64,000 nt of DNA from Eupeodes corollae. Its lineage: Eukaryota; Arthropoda; Insecta; Diptera; Syrphidae. Of the stretch, positions 27,001 to 39,000 are shown piece by piece. The position numbers were made by a program, and so were the translations under genes. The notes beneath the pieces are model-generated. The model was not told the origin of the DNA. It did no database searches and worked only from the letters and a program-made list of their open reading frames with translations. The stretch covers positions 56,306,421-56,370,420 of the forward strand of contig NC_079148.1 of assembly GCF_945859685.1 (NCBI RefSeq). Reading direction: 5' to 3'. Position 1 is the first letter of the stretch, and each line of letters starts with the position of its first letter.

Positions 27001-30000
27001 CCCAATACAAGCTTATTTTTAAAAATACAGTAAAATGAACCAAATTAAATTTGGTTCATGTATTATGTTTTAGAAAAACGAGTAACTTTTCCCATTGTCT
27101 TGACTGGCTTCGGAGTTTCGTATTCTGTAACTGCTGCAATTCCAGTGGATTTAGAGCACGAATTGCTCAGATTTGTTCTGGATTTTTGGCATATAATCTA
27201 TTCTTCATGATTCTTCGCAAAAAAAAGACCAAATGATTTAAATCCCAACTCCAAAGCAAAATTGTGCTATGGCGCTCCACCCTGCGTGAACTAGAAGTGA
27301 TCAAAATCCATGTCTCCAGTAAAAAATAAGTCTACTAACAGCTCTATAATGTCCAACGTTTCAAATGATGCCTCCAATCCAGAATCTCCATTAAACTGTC
27401 CCGCTTAGTGAATGCATTGGCTTCTTGACTTAAGGGGGTCATTCCATGTGGCAGCCTGTATTTTAAGGAATTTTAAGATTTTTTTTTACGACCAGTAAAT
27501 AGATACAACTTTATTAAGTTTATTATCATTTATTAACATAGTTCGATAGTATAAACACAAAATTTGAATTAAAAATATTGTAAATAACACGAGTTACACC
27601 GGTGTGAACAATTCCACTTCGAAAAAATGTGTTCGCACTTCCTTCACGATTCCGGCTGATTGGCTTATGCAAAACAAAAAAAGGAAACGGCGGCGCTTAA
27701 ATCTGTGAGCCTAAATGCATGGAATGAACTATCTCAAATGAATATACCAAAAATTAGACTTTTGGGAGACATTTGAAAAAAGTCGCGAATTTTGCGTTTT
27801 TTTTTGTTTTTTGCTATATCGAAATTTTTGGAATTTTTGCTTGCCGATAATTCATTCTATGTGTTAACATGTGCTGAATCCACCCAACAAATTTTGAAGT
27901 CATTCGGTCAAGCCGTTCGATGGAGGAAAGTTTGAAAAACACAGTTTTGAGAAAAACTCGTTTAAAGGTTTAAGTGCTCTTAACTATGAAAATATCAACT
28001 TACCTTTCAATCGGCGATGCCTGGTCTATAGAGTATTTCTTCCTCTTCTTCTTGGAACTCTTTCAAAGAAGCTTGTTCAGGAGTGGAATCGGCTGAGGTG
28101 ATAGTTGACTAGCATTTTTTTGATAATCAAATTGACTATCATTTTCATTCCGTCTGTGTAAGATGATTCAACTCAATTCAATTCGATTGAACAATTTCAG
28201 ATTCAAATTTTCAAAATTCGTTGTTGCCTTGGTGAAATTTAAAATTAATTATTATTAAAAATCTAAATAAAAGTATCAAATTGGCTGATTTTGAATACAA
28301 TTCTTACTTGCTTGATTTTGCGACTTACGTAGATCAAATTCGATCATTTTGATTATCATTTATCAACAATCACATTAGCCGATTCCACTCCAGGTCTTCA
28401 ATCAATTCTGGCTTGTTTAAATGCATCACTTACGCGCCGCTCAGAACGTGAGATTCGCTTTTCATCACGTTTCTCAACATAAGTGTGGGCTTTGCAGCCT
28501 ATAGGGCATCCCATAACCGACATTTCTTTCAAATTACCGTAAAATCCTTCATTAAAGATTTCCTGAATAACATTATCGATAAGTTTACCTGGTCCATTTC
28601 CACCGATTGCTTTTATGAAAAAAAAATCGATTTATTGAACCCATCACATAGGATGACCCCCTTAAAGATCGGGTTTTTAGAGTACCATCAATTTTGTTTG
28701 TTAACATAGCTTCCGAGATGAAAATGCGCCCGGTTACGATTTATTTTCAACATTTCCCAACTTTCATTCAATTTCTTTCCTCGGAGGTTTAAATACTGGC
28801 TTTCTGTTAATATTTCGAGTTGAAAACATCTTTGAGTGTCGAAATGTCCTTTTGAATTTATAAGAAACTACTAATTAACCCACCCTTTAGAAAATGGGGT
28901 TTCATAGTGTGAATTGCTGTTCGACAATCTATTATTTTGATGTTTAAATACGTAGGTTTTTTTTTAACAAATGTGACTTAAACTTGATACCTACTTCAAA
29001 ATGTTACATATTAAACTAAGAGAAAGTGACCATATTGGCCACTTTTTGACGAAGTCAAGTCTTTGAGAACATATTTTCCTGAATTCGATTATTAATTGAT
29101 CTTTGTGTGGATAGAAAAGTAAATTGGAGAAATGTACACAACAAAATTTATTCTTTTTGCGATGCTGACCATATTTCACATTTTTATTTGATCTTTAATA
29201 AAATTGTTTTTATTGTTTAAAAATTAACAAGCTTAGTTAAAATAAAATAAGATAGCATTATTGAAAATTTTACCGACATATTTATTTCATACAACTTATT
29301 CACCTGCATTGATATAAGATTGTTTGGGCTCTAGTCAAACGCTAATTAATTAATTCTGAACATAGTCTCAAAAAAATATAATCTCAACACTTCATTGTTC
29401 AGTTCCATATTTTCAAAGAGATAATATTTCAAAATTTTGAAAATTTTAAACGAAGATCTCGGTCTCTAAAAAGGTGTTTTTTGTTATTGGGCATATTTAT
29501 GTGCTAAATATTGTAGAATTGTAAACCACAATATACTAGACTTAACATCTTACTATAATAAATTCATAAAAAAAAGAAAATACGTCTAATTTATAAGTAG
29601 AAGATAAAAGTACTGAATGAATGCAAATAAGTTATTTATTATTTTAGTTTTGTAACAAAATCACGCTTAAGATAAAATTCTTTATTACTATTCAAAGCCA
29701 TCAATCGTATTTTTAATATGTGATTTGAATAAAAACATATTCTTCATCATGCAACTGATATAGTACACTCGTTTTGCAAAGCTTTAAATTGTTGCAAAAT
29801 ATGCACAAACATTTATTACTTAATTTAAGACAAGTTTTATTCAAGTCACAAATTTATAATCATCAAATCTGATCCCCATATAATAGTTTACATTGTCAAT
29901 TCTTTATCGCTGTATGTATGTAAATTACATTTTAGTAGAAAATATAAAATAAAGAATCGTAAATCATTTATGTCCCTAAAAGGAAAAAGTTATTGTAGAA

Positions 30001-32924
30001 TTGTTTAAAATAAATCAAACTTTCTGCTATTTATAAATGTTTATTAAATAAAAAAAAGAACATTTTGTTACCGCTTTTGCAATATGGTAAAAGAATTGTA
30101 ATATTCCAAGGTACATAACCTATAGAAATTTTCAAACTTTCCATTAAAATTAAATGCTGGTGGTAACTCTTTAAAAACAGTTCAATCTAATAACATCAGC
30201 GTCAGAGTTGATTCAGATATTTATCAAACAACACATTAAAATTTATTTGTTGATGAAAGTGATGAGTTAATTAATTTGTTTACAGAAGTCTTCAGTGTCT
30301 GAAGAAAAAAAATGTATATTTGTAGTCTAGTCGACCTATATTCAAAAAGCAAGGTAGGATAATATGGAGTACAATAATAAAATAATGTGAACCTACAATA
30401 TCATTGTTTTCATTCAAAAACAATTTCTTGAGGAAAGATTATAGAGTGGGTCATGATGACTAATCCCTTTAAAAAATAAACAAATTATTTTGATATACCG
30501 CTTGGTTATCATTGTAGAATAATGTAAATAAGACTTTTAACGAATCCCAACGCCAGCACTGATAGCCAATGACTTCCTGACATGTAACTAAGAGGACCTC
30601 GACAATTTATATGTAGTTCCAAAAAGAAAGAAATTATAAATTTTGTAGAAATAATTCTTCAAATTTATTTTTTATACAGCTACAGTGAGTGTCATTAATA
30701 TTCGGTTTTTATTTTTGAACACACTTTTGGTGTTTTTTTCGTAGTAAAAGTTGAATTTAGGTTTATTATTCTGTTATTTTATAAATAAGTATATTATTCT
30801 CTAAATATTTCATTAAAAAAATGGTTCAATCAGTTTACTGCATTAAGATATACGTCTATACGATAAACAACGCAAAAAAGACACATGTAACCGCTTCATT
30901 AATATTCGGTTTTTTGTTTTCTTTGCTGAGTTGACATTTTGCCCCGATTAACAGTTTGTCTATTCAAGAGTACCGTTAAAATAAAGTGTTCACTAGACGT
31001 TTGCATACATTTTTAAAACGATTTAGTGTAAGATCGTTTGATTTTATTTAAAAAGTTAAGCCTTGAAAAAAGAAACCTTGATATTTTCACCATAATAAAG
31101 CTGAAACATACAAACAAAATTGATGATATTTTAGACATGAAGCCAAACACTGTCGGTGATATTGTTTGGAGGTATAAAAAAGTTAACAACGAAAGAAGAA
31201 CGGCTTGTATTAAGAAAAATTAAAGCAAACCTTAGTTTAAGTGCACCAACAATTGTGCAAGAAGTGTTAATGGAAATATGGAATGCAAAAAGAAAATATC
31301 TGCATCAATGGCTACAATGGTCGTGTTGCCCGAAAAAGGGCATTTATCAATATGCGCAACAGGAAAATACGGATCAAATTTCCGAGGGGACACAAAAATA
31401 AGGATGCAACTTGGTGAGATGATATAATATTTGCTGACGAGAGTAAGTACAACCTCTTTGGATAGGATGAAGAAGTTATGGTGTGGCGCAAGACAAATGA
31501 AGAACTTAAAAGCAGGAACACAAAGCCAACAGTGAAGCATGTAGGCGGGCACATCATGCTTTGGGGTACATTTCGGCAAGAGGCATGGAAAATGCAGTAT
31601 TCATCGACGGTATATTAAATAAGAAATACTATTTGAGGATTCTAAAAGAAAATTTAAGGCAAATTGCTAAGAAAATGGTCATTTTAGGGATTTCAAATTT
31701 TTACAAGGACAACGACCTGAAGCACAAGGAGAATGTTGTAAGGGAATGGCTTCTGTGCAACTGTCCAAAATTAATCCAAACACCTTTACAATGTTCAGAC
31801 CTTAACACAATCGAGAATTTGGGGGATGAATGGACCGGTGAGTTCACGAAAACCATGCCTCTTCAATAAGTGCACTAAATCAACAGCTTCAAGAAGAATG
31901 GGGCAAAATATGTAGACATTGAATAACTTTAAAAAATTATAAAAATTTGCCCTTGAATGTGTCTTTTGGCCCTTTGCGGCCAAATAATAAATGTCAGCTG
32001 CTTTAATTAACAGCAGGAACTTATTGATATTGTTTAAAAGCCCTATGGGTTCTTGACCCTTAATATTAAATTGTTTTCATAATAAGGTATCCTTCATATT
32101 TTAAATTCCTTTCTTAGAAGAAAAGATTCGGCGTGTTGTTGCCGACATATGACCCCAATTGCTGTAAAAATTGGCCGAAAATTAAGCCTCTCAAATGGAT
32201 ATATAAATAATATTTTTAAAAATATTCTTCTTCTTCTTTATCTCAAAAAAAAAATTGGCTACCGAATCAGTTAAAAGAAACCAAAGTTAAAAAAAAGCAA
32301 TCGTCTAGAATATGACAGGTTTTACAATTATCACGTCGTAATTTCTGTCTTCTTATTTTATTTTATTTCTTTAATTTTGTTTTCACGATTTATGTTCGTC
32401 TTTAGAGCTTATTTTTCAACAACTTAATGTGCTTCACAAAATTCATTTTAATTAATTTATGATTGATCAATCCATGTCAAAATAATTAGATAAGATTTTT
32501 GGTATTTTAATAAAAAATACAATATATTTAATTGTTGTTTTATTGAGGAAAAAAACATAAATTAGCTTGGTATCAACGAATTTTATATATTTGAACTGTT
32601 TAATTTAATTTTATCAATCTCTATAAAATCATAAAAAGTAAAAAATGCATCTTGTAATTGAGTTCTTAAACAGAAGCAAACAAAGAAAAATAATACGATT
32701 TTTTACCGAAGACAGGGCTGTGATGCCAGAGGTCTGGGTTAAATTCCTGCTTTTCCATGAGTCTTGCCCCTTCTGTCGCTCAGATTTCGCATACAAACTG
32801 TAGGTTTCTACTTCCTCCACATTGCTCATACAGGGACCGGCAAAATAACCTCCCGTATTTTTAGACGTTTATATTTAAAGCTATTTATAGATAATGGTAA
32901 TTATTTATTTTATTATTATTATTA

Positions 32925-33003
<79 letters not shown>

Positions 33004-36000
33004 AGTAATTATTTTATTTAAAGTAAAATGGCATAGTATTTAATTTTAAAAATTCAATAAAATTTGTCTGTTAAATTGTTTATTTGTTTTTCATTGCCTT
33101 TTAAAACATGGGAGATCTTTTTGCCGGACCCTGTACAAAAGAATGGTTGAGAGTTGTTAGTATAAAGGCTCTGTTTTCCTGCGAGCTATGACGCCGCCTA
33201 ATTTATTTTTATATAGTCGTTTGTTTTCACAAATTTATCATTCATTTAAACCATTAAAAACGTTCAAGCATATGATGTATGAAAATAAATTTATATTTTT
33301 ATAAAATTGTATTTTTAACAATATAAAACCTGTTTTTTATTTGTAACGCATCTTCAAACGTCTTTACTTTAAAAATAAAAAAGAAACGATGTATTTCCAG
33401 AATTAATTGCTCCAAATTTAAAATTAAAAATGTCTTTAAAGTTTACTTTTGAAGTCATAAACTTTCACGAAATGATTGATAAAATTGTTCTGCTATGAAT
33501 TATTGAAGAACTTGGTTTTGTACATTGTCAATTGATATTTGATCAACATTAAAATTTACCCATTTAAAACTTTGTTTCTTAAGAAGTTAAGCAACTTTTA
33601 TTTGATATTTATAAATTTCCTGTTTTTCACAACAGTCTCATAAATGCTGGTTAATTTTTAAACTTTGATATTTATCAACTATCTATGAATGGTTGACACT
33701 CAAAATTGGGATTATAGTAATTAGAGTAATCTTATACGCCAACACATCGTTTTTAGCAAAAAGAAATAAGAAACTTAATATTAAAAATTCTTTTAATTTA
33801 ATCTTGTATATTTTTTAAACCTTAATTACTCTTAATGTCTTTTTGAATTTAATCCTATTTTTAACTTAGTATTTATCGTACACAACATAATAATAATTAT
33901 CTCTACTTAATTATTTGAAAAAGTATTAATTAATAAAATACAACTAAGACTACATACCTCGTGATCATAACCTATTTAATATTATAATGTTGCACCGGAT
34001 GTAATCCATGTTCGTTCTTCAACAGATGCCTTTTACTTAAATAGGATTAAAAAATAGATTTGTATATTTTCTAAACTAAAATTCTTTGAATAATAATAAT
34101 AGGATGTACATTATGTATGTATGTATGCATACATACATATTCACTGAAAAGACACCTATTTATAAATAAATAATTTATTTTTGTTTACTCAAACAAAATG
34201 CATTATAATAAAGTGACTAATTGTTTTGTATTATTTAATAAAAATAGCAGTTTGTTTTGAAAAATATTTTTATTTTATTTTTTGGTTAGAATTGACTGTA
34301 TTTTCTTCTTATTAAAAAAAAAATAATAATATTTGTTGGGCATAGAAAATGTATGTGTTAAGGTCACTTGAAAATTTCATGACTAATTTTAATATTTTTT
34401 TCTATTTTGTATCTATTTAAATAGGGGAGAAGTGGTTTATTAAAGCATATTAAAAACTAAATTTTGTTTATGAAAATAAATGCATATTAAGAAATGTAGT
34501 GTAATATTTTAAAGATTTCAATAATCGAAAACATCCTATTACTATCTGAAAAACAGACACAACACGGGCATGAACTCTCCAAGGACATTTCTTTATTTTA
34601 AAAAAATGCACAATTTTAATCCATTGTCCCCTATATAAAATAAAAACAAATAAAACATATATCATCTTGTCATCTTATATGTAATTCATTGACCGTGGGT
34701 GTGTTTATATAAAAATAGCGCACCAACCTCGATGGTTGGATGGACGGATGGATGTTATTTTCGAACGACAATAATTTCAATCATAAAAATATTTGCGGAA
34801 CTCAAAAATGTGTTGTGTGAATTTGTGAAATCATATTTTGTTGCCGATTAATTTTTACTTATACGTAAATTTGTAATTATAAATTATATTTTGTGTTAAA
34901 ATATTAAGGAATTCCATATTTGCGTTTCAAAATGTATTTTTTTTATATTTTTAAACATTGAAAATATTATAAATAATAATTTTACGAATTCTTTTTGTGT
35001 TTTACGTGACAGACATTTTTTTGTTGACTTTAAGCTAGTGGACGCGTGCTTGTTGTGCTTCATTTATATTAAGAGAGGTTATCATATTCTTAAGATGACA
35101 AAATTAAAGACCGTGGGATTTTTTCCATGAAATATTTAATATAATTTTTTTGGAAATAAATTCCAATGTCAACATTGTTCTTTTTGTAAATGCAACTTTG
35201 TTTTCCAAAATAAATTACAAATAATGTTTTCAACCTTAATTTTTCTTTATTTTTAAAAGCTTTTTAAAAAGAAAAATAAACCTTTAAGACAAAAAAATAT
35301 GTATTTTAAGGCTTAGTTTTTTGCTGATAACATTTCCTTATAGTGACCTTATATCCTCATTTAAGGATCTTTGGTTTGACAATATTACGTTTTGTCTATT
35401 GCAGAAACAAAAGAATACTTTTTTGAAGAATTAAGATGTCCTGAATTCAAATCTTGACTTTTAATGACATTTTTTAAAAAATATGTTCCTTCAAAGATGC
35501 TCAGACAACCAAAAACATTTTCAAAAGGCTTACTTAAGACACAACATATCTATCCCTTAATAATAAATTGTATGATGATTTTGCAAAGTACGAACCTTTG
35601 TCTTCTAGAAATTAGTTTCTATGAATTTTCAATGGTTATGAGTCTTTATTTGACTCTATCTGAAATTTTGAGTAAACTGCGAATTTAAAACTTTCATAGT
35701 TTTAAAAAATACGTTTTAGAGTTAGTACTTATATCGAATCCAACCTTTGATTTTATTTACTTTTAGAAATGCTCATTAGTTAACCCTTAAGTCCAGTTTT
35801 GGGAGTAATGTTAAGTATAGGGATTGTTTCTTTACTACACTACACGAATGTGTACGCTTTACCATGCTCAATATTAACTACTCATTACAATGTGCAGACA
35901 TAATTCTATCTTCCTTTCCTAACTCCTCGCACTGTATTTAATCATCGTAAGGGTATTTATAGACCCTTGAGTGCGCGCACAATATATACAAAAAAATCTG

Positions 36001-39000
36001 CTTAAGTTTTAAAAATACTCGTATTATGTTTTTCCGTTTTAATATATTTCAAAAAATTGATTTAATAGAATTGTTTAGACGACGAATTCGTTACAGGTAC
36101 AAAATATTATTTTAATTCCGTTTTGCTTTTTCTGTTGAAACCTGTTTTAGCACAAATAGTTCAGCGATTCTTTCAAATTAATTTGAGACACGTGAAATCT
36201 AACAACTTTTGAAGAACATTTTATCAAAAATTATACATATTTGAACTGAATATCGAAGAAAGTGATTATAGATTTTGAAAACCATCACAAATTCGATCGA
36301 AAAACAAATACTTCATGAATGTAGATAGCCTCAAATTGAATTTGAAATATTAATATCCCAAAAACCATAAGGTTGAGTAAATTTGAATAAATTTAATCAA
36401 AATCGACTGAAAAAGTGATTGGGAGGAACAAACCCTTCTCGACAAGTGTGATCATCTTTCAACATCTCGATTTGAATGACTTTTCGACTATCTTCTTCAA
36501 TCAAGACTCTACGGTGTCGGGAGCTATGCAAAATGTTTTCATGGGAAAACTGCGTTTGTGGAATTCAGATTGGTGTAGGGCGTTCTACTGATTCTGAAAA
36601 AGCTCCTGTGTAAAGGTTGTACTGACAATTACTGGAGCCTTTGTAAATTACCATAATATATTTTAAATCACCAATTGTTTCATCAAGCGATTATCTACTC
36701 ATATTGAACGCTTGATAAAGTTCGAACATTAAGATAATCCTATCTCCAAAACTTCTTAATACTCATTACAGAATTATCCCTTATTACACTTATAATTCGA
36801 TAATGGCGTAATTCACGTTAAAATGTATTAATGTGACTTAAATAAGTTAGAAACCAAGAGTAGCTATAAACTGTGAATACAATTTCTCTCGCGCATGCAG
36901 ACAAATAATTAAAATTCAAACTTTCTGTATTTTTAATTATTAGTAGACTTGAATTGTTTTATTAGACTTACAAAATTTAAGTAGTTAAATCTAGTTATAG
37001 AAATTAATAAGCATGACTTTAATAAATTATGTAGTTATCGTGCTTCATTTGAAGCAAAAAATTGAATTTAGTTTAACTGGCATTTTTTTGTTTTACTTTT
37101 TTTTCATTTCATAAAACTACTTAACTACTTCATTAGTTTTAAAAACTTTTAATTTCTTCTTTAAATTCATATTGCCTACCAAAATTTCGCTTTCATTTTT
37201 GTTTAAATTTTTAAAAATTATTCTCATTTAAAGTCTCAATTTTTATAGCCATGGAGAAGATCTTATTGTGACACCATTTGCCCAAATTTTAGCCAGTTTG
37301 CGTTCAGTGCGAAACAACCTTTTAAGTCTGACAAATGTCCAAGCGACAAACAAGTAAGCATACTACCTTTTTTTTAAAAAATTTCCCTAAATATTTTGTG
37401 TTTCGTTTTTTAAAACATTGTATTCTTTTCCTTTTGTTCTGTTTTATGTATGTGTTTCTTGCAAACCGTGTCTTATTTGTTCGTCAATTCGTCAACAATA
37501 ATTTCCAAAACAACAATAACACATTATTTGTTTGATGTTAAAATACAAATCATTTAAATGTCGTCATCACTGTTTTGTGAAAAACAAAAAAAAACAAAAA
37601 ACCTTTCGTATCCGTTCATTAATTAACGAAAGATCCAGGCGGCCTACACCTCCTTCAAATGCCAATCGAGTGCAATTAGTTCAAGGAGATGAACAATATA
37701 ATCGCTTGGCCACCGATACTATTGAGGAGCTCGATTGGTGCCTGGACCAGTTGGATACAATTCAAACTCATAGAAGTGTGTCGGATATGGCATCGCTTAA
37801 GGTATGTATCACAAATTTAATTTAAAAAAAAAAAACATTTATTATGAAGCTTTGAGTAAAACTGAACTTTTTTTTCATATTTTGGAAATTTTTTGAAACT
37901 TCTTTTATCTTTACAGTTCAAACGTATGCTGAACAAAGAGCTGTCGCACTTTAGTGAGTCGAGTAGATCGGGAAATCAAATATCGGAATATATTTGTTCG
38001 ACATTTTTGGGTAAGTAAATCGATCATGTTTTTGGACTTATTTTACAAACAGTACCAATAATCTATAGAGTGTTTCCCTTAGGACCTTTTTTTACAAATG
38101 AGAATCGCTAAATGTTTGACAACACGAGAAATCTGACAAACACAACCATAAGCGTGAAGCGAGCTATATCAGCAAAACCTTTGACTTTTATTAAATTTTC
38201 TGACAGAAATTTTTTCTTTCAATTCAAGTCTGATTAATTACATACATATGTGGGGAAAACTGTTTAACTTGCTTACTACTACATTTATCATATTTTAGAG
38301 TTTTCCAACAAAAGTTTACAGTTTTATGCTTAAAAAACGGATACGGATACTTTTGTAACACCATATCCTTCTTTTCATGAAATTGTTCATGGTCAATTCG
38401 TACATTCTTGAAGTCCATCTTTAATGTCTTGAATCGATTGTGGAGCATTGGCATTGATCATATTTGCCTCGTTGCCGTAGAGAAAAAAGTATAAAAGTGC
38501 TAAATCGCCATGTCAGTGGCTAGTTGTAATCTTATTTTGAATTAAAAACACGGTTAGGAAGCTTTTCTTGCTTAAATGCAAATTACGAACTGTTACAGAA
38601 AAGTTTTCAGAACTTTTAAAAAGAAATTTAAGAATGTCAATGGTTCGTTAAAACATGCATTTTTCGTGTATTTTTTACTTGGGGAATGTCAAAATATAAC
38701 AATTTGAAAAGTATCAGCTATCCAAAAAGTAGCCTATTTAAAATAAAACTCAAGCTTTCAAAGTCCCTTAAAGTCTAAGTAAAAGAAGAAATTTTGTGGA
38801 TATTGAGTACATTTTAAGGAGTTGTAGCGGTTTAGTTCAAGACTGACAAAACCCAGTAAGCTTATCCGTTTGCCCTAGTTTACTGCTTTATTTTAATTTG
38901 GTAATATAATAATAAAACAGTTTTCAAACAAAAAAGTTGATAGTTTATATATTGAAGAATGATTGCTTATAAATGTTCAGCTGTACAAAGATTCTTCTTC

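Larger units (their letters stand above)
27434..28661 (-). mobile_element. TTAA-flanked DNA transposon derivative (Kolobok-like by target)
   Basis: TTAA at 27430-27433 and 28662-28665 flank inverted repeats (left GGGGGTCATTCCATGTG, right reverse complement GGGGGTCATCCTATGTG, 15 of 17 matching). On the - strand an ORF fragment follows the right end. A 310-bp MITE (28081-28390) sits inside, so the element itself is about 915 bp, too short for an autonomous copy. TTAA targets and G-rich ends fit Kolobok, but the class is tentative. Confidence 0.75.

Noticed and set aside
32764..33021. 85-residue ORF ending in a long Ile run
   Set aside because: It is a translation of the TTA/ATT microsatellite inside the hAT-like MITE.
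34700..35130. TATA-like site and GC-richer stretch as a third dnc promoter with a short coding exon
   Set aside because: TATA-like text is present, but the ATGs nearby (34808, 35095) close within a few codons and no phase-2 donor to 37249 could be defined.
12743..37248. Nested host genes in the large dnc intron (as in D. melanogaster, where glue-protein genes lie inside dnc)
   Set aside because: Only mobile elements and relics were recognised; no host-like spliced or intact ORF was found.
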